Assembly (NCBI RefSeq): GCF_024267655.1
Contig: NZ_CP100595.1
Location: 124,001-188,000, forward strand
From: Arcobacter roscoffensis
GTDB lineage: Bacteria > Campylobacterota > Campylobacteria > Campylobacterales > Arcobacteraceae
Length of the DNA stretch: 64,000 nt
Direction: 5' to 3'
Shown: positions 52,764 to 62,524 of the stretch, in pieces
Numbering within the stretch: position 1 is the first letter of the stretch
How the letters are laid out: each line of letters begins with the position of its first letter
Program-made: the position numbers and the translations under genes
The notes under the pieces: model-generated
Told to the model about the DNA's origin: nothing
Databases searched by the model: none
The model's input: the letters and a program-made list of their open reading frames with translations, nothing else

Positions 52764-53759
52764 ATGGCAACAGTTAGTTACAAAGATGCTGGTGTAGATA
52801 TTGATGCTGGGAATCAGTTTGTAGAAAACATTAAACCACATGTTAAATCAACTATGATACCAGGTGTATTAGGTGGAATTGGTTCATTTGCAGGTGCATT
52901 CGAATTACCAGAAGGTTATAAAAAACCTGTAATTCTATCAGGAACTGATGGAGTTGGTACTAAATTAAAGTTAGCAATTGATGCTAAAAAATTTGATACA
53001 GTTGGAATTGATTTAGTTGCAATGTGTACAAATGATTTACTTTGTAACTTTGGAGAGCCATTATTCTTCCTAGATTATTATGCAACTGCAAAATTAGAAG
53101 TTGAAGAAGCAACTGATGTTGTAAAAGGTATTGCTGAGGGATGTATTAGATCAGAGTGTGCCCTAGTTGGTGGTGAAACTGCTGAAATGCCAGGTATGTA
53201 CAAAGAAGGTGATTTTGATTTAGCTGGTTTTTGTGTAGGTATTGCAGAAAAAGAAGAGTTAAATAGAATTGAAAGAATTGCTGCTGGTGATACTTTAATT
53301 GCACTTCCAAGTTCAGGTGTTCATTCAAATGGTTTCTCACTAGTTAGAAAACTATTATTAGAAAAACTAGGAATGACTTTAGATGATGATTTCCAAGGTA
53401 AAAAATTATCTGATGTATTATTAGAGCCAACTAGAATTTATGTAAAAGAGTTCAAAGCAAACAAAGAAAATATTAATGCTTTAGCTCATATCACTGGTGG
53501 TGGTATTACTGAAAACTTACCAAGAGTTTTACCTGATAACTTAAAAGCTGTTGTTAAAAGAGATTCAATCAAAGTTTTACCAATCTTTGAATTTATGAGT
53601 GAACATGTAGAATTAGAAGAAATGTACAGAACATTCAACATGGGTGTTGGTATGGTTCTTGTAGTAAATCCTGCAAATGTAGATGCAGTATTAGCAAACA
53701 CTGATGGTTATGTAATCGGTGAAATTGCAGAGGGTGAAAAAGGCGTAGAGTTTATCTAG
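52764..53759 (+). CDS. purM: Phosphoribosylformylglycinamidine cyclo-ligase (AIR synthetase)
   Basis: Closes the imidazole ring in purine synthesis. The 331 residues begin with the PurM signature SYKDAGVDIDAGNQFVENIK, then GTDGVGTKLKLAIDAKKFDT and VGGETAEMPGMYKEGDFD, with ITGGGITENLPRVLP toward the end; length and order are standard. Ribosome-binding site AAAAAGGTGAAAA precedes the ATG. It is monocistronic, ends at a clear terminator and is near purT, although the two face in opposite directions. Confidence 0.97.
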   Translation: MATVSYKDAGVDIDAGNQFVENIKPHVKSTMIPGVLGGIGSFAGAFELPEGYKKPVILSGTDGVGTKLKLAIDAKKFDTVGIDLVAMCTNDLLCNFGEPLFFLDYYATAKLEVEEATDVVKGIAEGCIRSECALVGGETAEMPGMYKEGDFDLAGFCVGIAEKEELNRIERIAAGDTLIALPSSGVHSNGFSLVRKLLLEKLGMTLDDDFQGKKLSDVLLEPTRIYVKEFKANKENINALAHITGGGITENLPRVLPDNLKAVVKRDSIKVLPIFEFMSEHVELEEMYRTFNMGVGMVLVVNPANVDAVLANTDGYVIGEIAEGEKGVEFI

Positions 53760-53782
53760 TCTTAGTTTTACAAAATAAAAAA

Positions 53783-53810
53783 GGGCAAGTTTTTAACTTG
53801 CCCTTTTTTT
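53783..53810. terminator. Bidirectional terminator between purM and gap
   Basis: GGGCAAGT, loop TTTTA, ACTTGCCC, flanked by A-run and T-run, 24 bases after purM. The stop and last codons of the convergent gap gene lie inside the stem. Confidence 0.85.
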
Positions 53811-54827
53811 ATGTGTATAATATTTTAAAATCTCTATTGTTTTTGAAGCATAACCCCATTCATTGTCATACCAAACTAAAAGTTTTATCATTTTCTTGTT
53901 TTTTACATCTGTATATCTATGATCTATTATTGTTGTAAATTTTTCTTTTTTAAAATCACTTGAAACAAGTGGTTCTGTATTATTTAAAACTATTGGGTAG
54001 TTTTGATTTTCTTCATACTCTTCAAATATTTTTATAATCTCTTCTTTGTATGAGTCTTTTTGTGTGAATAAACACACATTTATAGCTCCCACTGTATCAG
54101 TTGGAACTCTAAGAGAGTTTGATGAGATCAAGTCATGATTTATTGAAGGCATTACGTAAGAGCAGGCTTTAATAGTTGTAGTATTATTTGGGATGATATT
54201 TTGAGTTGCAGACCTTCCAAATTCAAAGTTATAGTCAACATCTCTTGTGGCACTTCCTACAAAATTACCATCTAAAACCCTTTGATGATTTAACAGTGGG
54301 TGAATTGCAGCTATATCACCACAAATAATATGTTTTTTATCATCTATTATTTTAAGAGCTGGAAGTAGGGCTGTTGCATTGCATGAACTAGTTGAGATTA
54401 CTTTATGTATATTTGTATTTAGTTCTTTTTCATTTACGCCTAAGATAATGTTAATATTGGCATTTTGATTTGCATGAGTTAAAAATATAGCTTTTACATC
54501 AAGTTTTTCAAGTATCTTTATATCATGTTTTACACCACTTGCATCTATAATAAAGTCTATATCTTTTAAATCTATTTCATTTATGTTTTTATAGTTTAAT
54601 ATTTGAATTTTATTTTGTGAGTTTTTTATAAAGTTTTCATCTTTAACTTTAAATTTATCTTCTAAATTTCCATAAGTAGAGTCATGATTTATGGAATAAA
54701 CTATATTTTTGATATATGGATTTATTTCATTTATTGCAACTACTTCAAAGTTTTCATCATCTAAAAGCTGTTTTAAAATAGCTTTTCCTATTCTTCCTAC
54801 ACCATTTAATAGTATTTTGTGTTTCAT
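53793..54827 (-). CDS. gap: Divergent glyceraldehyde-3-phosphate dehydrogenase-like protein
   Basis: A 344-residue GAPDH-family enzyme that would oxidise an aldehyde phosphate with NAD(P) and phosphate. The N-terminal NAD fold is ILLNGVGRIGKAIL; the catalytic Cys sits in STSSCNATALLPAL (canonical SCTTNCLAP is altered), and its His partner in AAIHPLLNHQRVLD (usually HSYTxxQ). The inner RSATQNIIPNNTTTIKA and C-terminal WYDNEWGYASKTIEIL match the family. The changed active-site neighbours suggest a lineage-specific form with shifted substrate or cofactor; erythrose-4-phosphate dehydrogenase is one alternative. A stem-loop covers the region just upstream of the start. Confidence 0.8.
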   Translation of the reverse strand: MKHKILLNGVGRIGKAILKQLLDDENFEVVAINEINPYIKNIVYSINHDSTYGNLEDKFKVKDENFIKNSQNKIQILNYKNINEIDLKDIDFIIDASGVKHDIKILEKLDVKAIFLTHANQNANINIILGVNEKELNTNIHKVISTSSCNATALLPALKIIDDKKHIICGDIAAIHPLLNHQRVLDGNFVGSATRDVDYNFEFGRSATQNIIPNNTTTIKACSYVMPSINHDLISSNSLRVPTDTVGAINVCLFTQKDSYKEEIIKIFEEYEENQNYPIVLNNTEPLVSSDFKKEKFTTIIDHRYTDVKNKKMIKLLVWYDNEWGYASKTIEILKYYTHKKRAS

Positions 54828-54831
54828 CTTA

Positions 54832-54879
54832 AAGCCTAAAATTAATATGCACTATTTTAGCATAGAAAAATTTAGGCTT
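54832..54879 (-). promoter_or_regulatory. Nested stem-loop upstream of gap
   Basis: Outer arms AAGCCTAAA / TTTAGGCTT (9 bp) enclose an inner stem TATGC / GCATA. It begins 5 bases upstream of the gap ATG and the likely ribosome-binding stretch (TTTTAGG) forms part of the outer stem, so the fold could limit gap translation. It may equally end transcripts from the pirin gene. Confidence 0.35.
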
Positions 54880-54886
54880 ATAAATA

Positions 54887-55591
54887 TTATTGTTCATTCA
54901 TTTCAATAAATAAAAAGTGTGAGTTCTCAGTAGCTTTGATTTCAATATTACTCTCTTTTGTAATCTCCATAGCATCACCATAATTTAACTCAATACTATT
55001 TATTAAAGCACTTCCTTCAATTAAAACAAAATAAACTTGTCTATTCTTTTTTATATCAAACTCTATACTTTTATCTTTTTCAAGTTCACTCACATAAAAC
55101 TGTACATCTTGATAGATTTTTATTTTTGCGTTTCCTTCTTGGGAAGACACTATGTTTAAAAGTTTATTTTTTCTTTCTTCTTGTGTGAACCTATAAGAAC
55201 CATAAAGTCTAGGAAGTCCTCTTTTAGGAGGATAAACCCAAATCTGTAAAAGTCTTAAATCTTTTGTTTCATGAAGATTATATTCACTATGAAAGATACC
55301 ATCACCTGCACTTAAGTATTGAACTTCTCCTTTTTTTAAAGTCTCTTGATTACCCATAGAGTCTTTATGTGTAATCTCTCCATCAACTATATAAGAAATA
55401 ATTTCCATATTTTCATGAGGGTGCATATCAAAACCACCTTGTGGATGAACAATATCATCATTTAAAACTCTTAAAACTCCAAAGTTTACATTTTCAGGGT
55501 TTCTATACTCTGCGAAAGAGAAGTGAAATCTACTCTCTAACCAACCTAAATTTGAAGTTCCCATATTTTCTTTTGGTAATTTTTTTAACAT
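54887..55591 (-). CDS. Pirin family protein
   Basis: A 234-residue cupin protein of the pirin family. The metal-binding motif is visible in GGFDMHPHENMEIISYIVDG followed by EITHKDSMGN and HSEYN, giving the three His and one Glu ligands. LLQIWVYPPKRGLPRLYGSY is also typical. Some bacterial pirins have quercetin dioxygenase activity; others are regulators. It starts 2 bases after the dioxygenase gene ends, so the two are cotranscribed with yceI. Confidence 0.9.
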   Translation of the reverse strand: MLKKLPKENMGTSNLGWLESRFHFSFAEYRNPENVNFGVLRVLNDDIVHPQGGFDMHPHENMEIISYIVDGEITHKDSMGNQETLKKGEVQYLSAGDGIFHSEYNLHETKDLRLLQIWVYPPKRGLPRLYGSYRFTQEERKNKLLNIVSSQEGNAKIKIYQDVQFYVSELEKDKSIEFDIKKNRQVYFVLIEGSALINSIELNYGDAMEITKESNIEIKATENSHFLFIEMNEQ

Positions 55592-55593
55592 TT

Positions 55594-56364
55594 CTAATCC
55601 TTTGTATCAAAAGCAAAACATTCCATTGAGATATTTGAGTAAACAATCTCACTATTAAATGAAATGGCTTTTTTATTTGAAGCACTACCAAATGCAATAA
55701 ATAGTGGTAAAAAGTGCTCATCACTTGGATGATTCATATAAAAAGTAGGCTCTTTTCTACTTTCTAATAATTTTTGTGTTTTACCATTAGTTATAGCATC
55801 ATATATATAATCATTAAAATCTTTCGCATACTTTTTTACAGCTGGATTTGCATTCATATCACTTAAATTATGTGTTAATCCACCACTTGCAATTATCATG
55901 GCTTCATCTTTTAACTCTTTTAGAGTTTCTCCTAAATTTATAAGTTCTTTATCACTAAAATTTTTAGGCAAGCTTATTTGTACAACTGGAATATCTATTT
56001 TTTTATACATCATAGATAAAGTTGTCCATACTCCATGATCAAAGCTGTTTTTGCCTTTGTGTATAGAAGCATTTAAATTATGGGAATTTAAATGCTCTAA
56101 AACTTTAAGAGAACAAAGTTTATCACTATTTATTTCGTACTCATATTCATATAATTCTTTTTCAAAACCATAAAAATCATATAATAATTCAGGCTTTTCA
56201 TAATCTAAAATCTTTAAGTCATTAGTAATATAATGAGCTGAAAAGATTATGATATATTTAGGTTTTTCAAGAGTTTTTGCAAACTTTTTTATATTTTTCT
56301 TTGAAAAGGAATTACCTAATATTATATTAGGTGCTCCATGTGAAATAAATAGTGATGGGTACAT
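55594..56364 (-). CDS. Class III extradiol ring-cleavage dioxygenase, DODA/YgiD type
   Basis: A 256-residue protein of the LigB-like superfamily. Metal ligands are read in LFISHGAPNIIL (His), KNSFDHGVWTTLSMMYKKID (His) and SGGLTHNLSDMN (His), with NHPSDEHFLPLFIAFGSA near the end as in YgiD and plant DODA. It should open aromatic catechol-type rings, but the physiological substrate is not known. It is 9 bases downstream of yceI and 2 bases upstream of the pirin gene, suggesting joint control by the nearby MarR-type regulator. Confidence 0.88.
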   Translation of the reverse strand: MYPSLFISHGAPNIILGNSFSKKNIKKFAKTLEKPKYIIIFSAHYITNDLKILDYEKPELLYDFYGFEKELYEYEYEINSDKLCSLKVLEHLNSHNLNASIHKGKNSFDHGVWTTLSMMYKKIDIPVVQISLPKNFSDKELINLGETLKELKDEAMIIASGGLTHNLSDMNANPAVKKYAKDFNDYIYDAITNGKTQKLLESRKEPTFYMNHPSDEHFLPLFIAFGSASNKKAISFNSEIVYSNISMECFAFDTKD

Positions 56365-56373
56365 GATATAGCC

Positions 56374-56943
56374 TTATTTTTTTAATATACCTTCTAATTC
56401 AACAATTAGTTTTACTTTTTCACCAACTGCAACACCACCTGCTTCTAAAACAGAGTTATATTTAATACCATAATCAAATCTATTTACTTTTCCTTCAAGT
56501 ACTAAACCAGCTCTTGTATTTCCCCAAGGATCTTTGATTGTTCCATTTGTTTCAACATCTAAAACAACATCTTTAGTAACCCCTCTCATAGTTAATTTTC
56601 CATAAGCTTTATCATCTTCTACTTTATTTAAATCAAATTTAATTTGAGGGTATTTCTCAGCTGCAAAAAAGTCACTTGCTCTTAAGTGTTTATCTCTTTT
56701 TTCATTTGCAGTATTGATAGATTTTACTTCAACTACACCATTTAATGATTTTAAAGTATTTGTTTTCTCATCATAATCAAATGAACCCTTGAAAGTATCA
56801 AACTTACCTGTCACATTTGAAATCATCATATGTTTTACTTTAAATCCTATATTTGAGTGACTTGTATCTACATTGTATGTTCCTGCATATAATGCTCCTG
56901 CACTTAAAATTGAAGCTAATCCTAGTTTTACTAATTTTGTCAT
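56374..56943 (-). CDS. YceI-family periplasmic lipid-binding protein
   Basis: A 189-residue protein with signal peptide MTKLVKLGLASILSAGALYAG and a YceI lipocalin-like barrel: YNVDTSHSNIGFKVKHMMIS, GKFDTFKGSFDYDEKTNTL, YPQIKFDLNKVED and AGGVAVGEKVKLIVELEGIL. YceI proteins bind isoprenoid-like chains in the periplasm and are often induced by stress. It heads the operon yceI-dioxygenase-pirin. The shared marR-type inverted repeat lies 43 bases before its start. Confidence 0.92.
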   Translation of the reverse strand: MTKLVKLGLASILSAGALYAGTYNVDTSHSNIGFKVKHMMISNVTGKFDTFKGSFDYDEKTNTLKSLNGVVEVKSINTANEKRDKHLRASDFFAAEKYPQIKFDLNKVEDDKAYGKLTMRGVTKDVVLDVETNGTIKDPWGNTRAGLVLEGKVNRFDYGIKYNSVLEAGGVAVGEKVKLIVELEGILKK

Positions 56944-56985
56944 TTTGTTTGTCCTTTTATATTTAATTTTATAAATTTCTTTTGC

Positions 56986-56997
56986 TACTAGTTAGTA
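56986..56997. promoter_or_regulatory. Operator-like repeat upstream of yceI
   Basis: TACTAGTTAGTA, same core as two sites upstream of the neighbouring marR gene (reverse complement of 57539-57550; one base from 57495-57506). Extends to TACTAGTTAGTACTA. Probable binding site of the MarR-family protein. Confidence 0.6.
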
Positions 56998-57015
56998 CTA
57001 ATAGTTTAAATTTTT

Positions 57016-57468
57016 TTAATTTGCTTTATAAACTTTATTTAGAAGTTCATATAAAGTATCTAACTCTTCTTCACTTAAAACTTCTAATAGTTTGTACACA
57101 TTTCTTGCGTGATCTGGGAATAACTTTTCAATTATGTCAATACCTTTTTGAGTAATAGTTAAAATCGAAGCTCTACTATCATCTGGGTCTTTTATTGCTG
57201 TAATCCATCCATCTCTTTTTAGATTTTTTACAACAACTGTAATATTTCCAGGTGTACTCATAGTAAGTTTTGTAATTGAACTGATATTTAAATCACCTCT
57301 ATGATAAAGTACTTCAAGTACCTTAAACTGATTAAAGGTTAAGTCAAATCCATTTAAATACTCAATTAATTGATTATGAAACTTTGTTCTAAACTTCTCT
57401 ATTCTAACAATAGTTCTCATAGATTTATCTGTTCTTTTTCCATAACTTTTAATTGATTGTGTATTCAT
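57016..57468 (-). CDS. MarR-family transcriptional regulator
   Basis: A 150-residue winged-helix dimer protein. The recognition region is HRGDLNISSITKLTMSTPGN (HTH, about 72-92), followed by the wing KDPDDSRASILTITQKG with the conserved Asp and Arg. MarR proteins normally repress neighbouring genes and themselves and release DNA on binding a phenolic or being oxidised; this one has no cysteine in the DNA-binding domain. Palindromic sites sit upstream of marR itself and of yceI, so it likely controls both. It is on the same strand as yceI, 72 bases upstream of it. Confidence 0.9.
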   Translation of the reverse strand: MNTQSIKSYGKRTDKSMRTIVRIEKFRTKFHNQLIEYLNGFDLTFNQFKVLEVLYHRGDLNISSITKLTMSTPGNITVVVKNLKRDGWITAIKDPDDSRASILTITQKGIDIIEKLFPDHARNVYKLLEVLSEEELDTLYELLNKVYKAN

Positions 57469-57491
57469 GTTTTTAACTCCTTGTGAAATTA

Positions 57492-57509
57492 TAGTACTAA
57501 TTAGTACTA
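57492..57509. promoter_or_regulatory. Perfect 18-bp palindrome upstream of marR
   Basis: TAGTACTAATTAGTACTA, identical to its own reverse complement, 24 bases upstream of the marR start. The core TACTAATTAGTA recurs with small changes at 57539 and 56986. This is the best candidate for the autoregulatory operator. Confidence 0.65.
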
Positions 57510-57538
57510 AATGTCAAATGATATTTTGCTTAACTTAT

Positions 57539-57550
57539 TACTAACTAGTA
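57539..57550. promoter_or_regulatory. Second operator-like repeat upstream of marR
   Basis: TACTAACTAGTA, the reverse complement of the yceI site core. It begins 44 bases from the first palindrome core, about four helical turns, suitable for cooperative binding of two dimers. Confidence 0.55.
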
Positions 57551-57603
57551 TTAAATAGTGACTATGAAACGATTTTGTGGGCTTTTGCTAAATTTTAAAA
57601 TTT

Positions 57604-58227
57604 CTATGATTTTTTTGCTGTAGACATAAAAATAGCTGCTAAAATTAAAAAACTTCCTGTAATTCTATTTTGAATCTTCATAGCTTTTACATCTTTAATC
57701 AAGAATTTTAGCTTTGAAGCAAGTCCTGAGTATCCAGTCATCACAAAAATATCGACTATACATAAAGTAAGACCAATAATCGTAAATTGAAAAAATAGTG
57801 ATTCATTTGGATTTAAAAACTGTGGAATAAAAGCAACTAAAAATACAGTAGCTTTTGCATTTGTAAGATTTATAAGTGTAGCACTAATAAAAGACTTTTT
57901 TGCACTATAAGTATTTAGTTGATTCTCTTCATCGATTACTTCAACTTTTTCAAAAAACTTTGAAAGACCTAAATATACTAAATATGCTACACCAATCCAT
58001 TTGATAATATTAAAAAGCATTACAGATTTTGCTATCAGTGCTCCAAGACCAATAACTACAATAAAAGTTTGAATTAATAATCCAGCTTGTAAACCAAAAA
58101 TGGCAGGATATGATTTTTTCAATCCATATTTAATACCATGGTTCATTGATACAACAGCACCAGCTCCTGGGGATACAGAAATTGCAATTGAAGCAAGAAG
58201 TAGAGTTAACCAAACATTTAGTTCCAT
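57604..58227 (-). CDS. LysE-family amino-acid exporter
   Basis: A 207-residue inner-membrane protein with about six hydrophobic helices. The N-terminal signature ASIAISVSPGAGAVVSMNHG followed by KYGLKKSYPAIFGLQAGLLI is that of LysE/RhtB translocators, and SATLINLTNAKATVFLVAFI is the second conserved loop. Members export lysine, homoserine or other amino acids; the substrate here is unknown. It lies between marR and the histone-like gene, with its own upstream region of about 120 bases, and may not belong to the marR regulon. Confidence 0.9.
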   Translation of the reverse strand: MELNVWLTLLLASIAISVSPGAGAVVSMNHGIKYGLKKSYPAIFGLQAGLLIQTFIVVIGLGALIAKSVMLFNIIKWIGVAYLVYLGLSKFFEKVEVIDEENQLNTYSAKKSFISATLINLTNAKATVFLVAFIPQFLNPNESLFFQFTIIGLTLCIVDIFVMTGYSGLASKLKFLIKDVKAMKIQNRITGSFLILAAIFMSTAKKS

Positions 58228-58292
58228 AATTTATATCTTTGTGTTAAATTTGATTGAATATTTTAGTTTATTTACAGTTAAAAGGGCATAAA

Positions 58293-58320
58293 AAAAGGTA
58301 GTACATTTGTACTACCTTTT
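58293..58320 (-). terminator. Terminator after the histone-like gene
   Basis: AAAAGGTAGTAC, loop, GTACTACCTTTT, followed on the minus strand by a T-run. A 12-bp perfect stem between the end of the histone-like gene and the lysE promoter. Confidence 0.75.
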
Positions 58321-58347
58321 GAAGAAGGGTGTTAAAAAAGTGCTTAA

Positions 58348-58536
58348 TTATGCAGCTTTTTTAGCAACTTTTTTAGCTGCTTTCTTAGCTTCTTTTACTT
58401 TTGTAGGTTTTAATTTTAAAACTTTTTTAGTAACTTTTTTAGCAACTGCTTTTACATCTTTTTTCTTAGATACAACTTTTTTAGTAGCTTTCTTAGCTAT
58501 TTTTGCAACTTTTTTTTCTTTTAATTCTTTTGCCAT
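58348..58536 (-). CDS. Histone H1-like Lys/Ala-rich protein
   Basis: A 62-residue, very basic protein made of Lys, Ala and Val with almost no aromatic residues (for example KIAKKATKKVVSKKKDVKAV, then KKAAKKVAKKAA at the end). It looks like the C-terminal tail of histone H1 and the H1-like proteins of some bacteria, which coat or condense DNA. The strong ribosome-binding site (AGAGGAAAT) and dedicated terminator say it is a real gene. Transcribed alone, divergent from the aminotransferase operon. Function as a nucleoid protein is inference from composition. Confidence 0.75.
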   Translation of the reverse strand: MAKELKEKKVAKIAKKATKKVVSKKKDVKAVAKKVTKKVLKLKPTKVKEAKKAAKKVAKKAA

Positions 58537-58751
58537 TTGTTATTTCCTCTGTTATTTTTATGGTTTTTTACTATTACTTCTGTATAAAAGTAATAAATTA
58601 TGGAGATTCTACAGGAAAAAAATTTATTTGTCAAGAGAAAATAACAGTTTTTTTATAAAAATTGTTATTTTATATGCTTAACCGTTTAATAATAAACAAT
58701 TAGCTAAAATATCATGTTTTGCTATAAAGAAAGAAAATTAAGGAATATGAA

Positions 58752-59861
58752 ATGCTATTAACTCCAGGTCCTACTCCAGTACCAGAATTTGTAAGAAAGG
58801 CGATGGCTGATGTAACTATTCACCATAGAACGCCAGAGTTTGAAGCAATCTTTGCTGAAACTAGAGAATTACTATTTGAATTATATGGAATGGATGAGGT
58901 TGTAATGCTTGCATCAAGTGGTTCAGGAGCTATGGAAGCTTGTATTACAAACTTAACTCATAAAAAAGCTCTTACTGTAAACTCAGGGAAGTTTGGTGAG
59001 AGATTCGGAAAAATCTGTAAAGCTTTTGATATTGATTATACTGAAATTAAAAATGAATGGAATGTACCTGTAAGTGTTGAAGCAGTAGTAGAAGCTGTTA
59101 AAAATGACAGTGAAATTGATGCAATTTTTATTCAACTTTGTGAAAGTGCAGGGGGATTAAGACATCCTGTTGAACAAATTGCACAAGAAGTGAAAAAAAT
59201 AAACAAAGATATTGTCATCGTAGCTGATGGTATTACTGCAATTGGTGTTGAAAAAATTGATACTTCTAACTTAGACGCAGTTATTACAGGAAGTCAAAAA
59301 GCTTTAATGCTACCACCAGGTTTAGCAGTAATTGGTTTATCAAATGAAGCAGTTGCAAAAATAGAAACAAAAGCTAGAGGTTTTTATTTTAACTTAGCAA
59401 CTGAGATTAAAAAACAAAGAACTAACACTACAGCATGGACAGCAGCAACGACTTTAATCATTGGTTTAAAAGAGATTTTATCTCATATCAAAGAAAATGG
59501 TGGATACGATGCTTTATACGAAAAAACAGCATTAAGAGCAAAAGCTTCAAGAGAAGCATTAAAAGCAATAGGATGTGAGATATTCCCTCAAAGTCCTGCT
59601 AATGCTATGACAACTGTTTATACAGAGCATGCACCAGAAATTAGAAAAGTTTTAAAAACTAAATACAATGTAAACATCGCAGGTGGACAAGACCATATCA
59701 AAAAATTAATCTTTAGAATTAATCATATGGGATTAGTTGAAGATTATGAAGCATCTTGGGCTGTAAATGCAGTTGAACTTGCTATGGATGAATTAAATTT
59801 AAGAACATTTGATGGAACTGCAAACAAAGTATTCCTTGAACAAATGTTTAAAGGAAACTAG
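58752..59861 (+). CDS. Class V aminotransferase (serine/alanine-glyoxylate type)
   Basis: A 369-residue PLP enzyme starting MLLTPGPTPVPEFVRKAMAD, the signature of alanine-glyoxylate and serine-pyruvate type transaminases. The PLP lysine lies in ITGSQKALMLPPGLAVIGLS, and the Asp that holds the pyridine nitrogen in VIVADGITAIGVEK. HHRTPEFEAIF and SSGSGAMEACITNL are also standard. It heads the operon of hisZ, purA, DUF507 and carA (5-base gap to hisZ), with -10 TATAAA at 58723-58728. Physiological substrate uncertain; it may work in serine or glyoxylate metabolism. Confidence 0.9.
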   Translation: MLLTPGPTPVPEFVRKAMADVTIHHRTPEFEAIFAETRELLFELYGMDEVVMLASSGSGAMEACITNLTHKKALTVNSGKFGERFGKICKAFDIDYTEIKNEWNVPVSVEAVVEAVKNDSEIDAIFIQLCESAGGLRHPVEQIAQEVKKINKDIVIVADGITAIGVEKIDTSNLDAVITGSQKALMLPPGLAVIGLSNEAVAKIETKARGFYFNLATEIKKQRTNTTAWTAATTLIIGLKEILSHIKENGGYDALYEKTALRAKASREALKAIGCEIFPQSPANAMTTVYTEHAPEIRKVLKTKYNVNIAGGQDHIKKLIFRINHMGLVEDYEASWAVNAVELAMDELNLRTFDGTANKVFLEQMFKGN

Positions 59862-59866
59862 TAGTT

Positions 59867-61967
<2,101 letters not shown>

Positions 61968-61971
61968 TACG

Positions 61972-62523
61972 ATGAGAATCAAATTACATCATACACCATA
62001 TATCTCTAGAAGAATCACAAGGGACATTATCAATTGTGAGTTCGTAGAGGTAAGAAAAGACAAAAATGCTATAGAAGCCGAAATTGAAAGAATCATGGAT
62101 GCTGATATAGAAAAAGAGTTTGATTTAGACGAAAAAGTTGATGATATTCTTGATGATCAAGATGAAGAAATCGAAATGTTAAATGCCGATAGAAGGCAAC
62201 TTTTTTGGATGACTAAAAAAAGATTAGCAAACGATTTTGGTGTTATTTTAAATAATGAAGATAGATTCTCTGACATTGCTCATCAAGTTTTAGACTTTTT
62301 ATGGGAAGAAGATTATATTCATTATACTTGCTCTGACAATCAAGTTAAAAATATCATTTTCTCATCAATTGATGAGTTTATGAAAGGTTTTGAAGAAGCA
62401 GATTCATCGGTATTAGCTAAACTTAAAAACTATAAAAGAAAGTTAATACCAGGGACTGAGGATTATGATTTAGTTTATCATAGATTATATGAAGAAGAAT
62501 TAATTAAAAGAGGGTTAATATAA
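61972..62523 (+). CDS. DUF507 family protein
   Basis: A 183-residue cytoplasmic protein of a family known mainly from Campylobacterota and Aquificae and annotated as DUF507. It has no signal or membrane segment. The protein is acidic and mostly helical (EIERIMDADIEKEFDLDEKV; NADRRQLFWMTKKRLANDFG; DIAHQVLDFLWEEDYIHY), with two similar halves about 80 residues each. It lies 4 bases from purA and 1 from carA, so is surely expressed with them, but no function can be read from this. Start ATG with GGGGG ahead of it. Confidence 0.85.
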   Translation: MRIKLHHTPYISRRITRDIINCEFVEVRKDKNAIEAEIERIMDADIEKEFDLDEKVDDILDDQDEEIEMLNADRRQLFWMTKKRLANDFGVILNNEDRFSDIAHQVLDFLWEEDYIHYTCSDNQVKNIIFSSIDEFMKGFEEADSSVLAKLKNYKRKLIPGTEDYDLVYHRLYEEELIKRGLI

Positions 62524-62524
62524 G

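Noticed and set aside
53146-53340. Small minus-strand reading frames inside purM and other conserved genes
   Set aside because: They lie entirely inside well-supported genes, have no ribosome-binding site and show low-complexity His/Gln/Leu content that mirrors the opposite strand.
58307-58681. A plus-strand hydrophobic open frame opposite the histone-like gene
   Set aside because: It is the mirror of the Lys/Ala repeat on the other strand, with no ribosome-binding site, and it crosses the histone gene's terminator and promoter.
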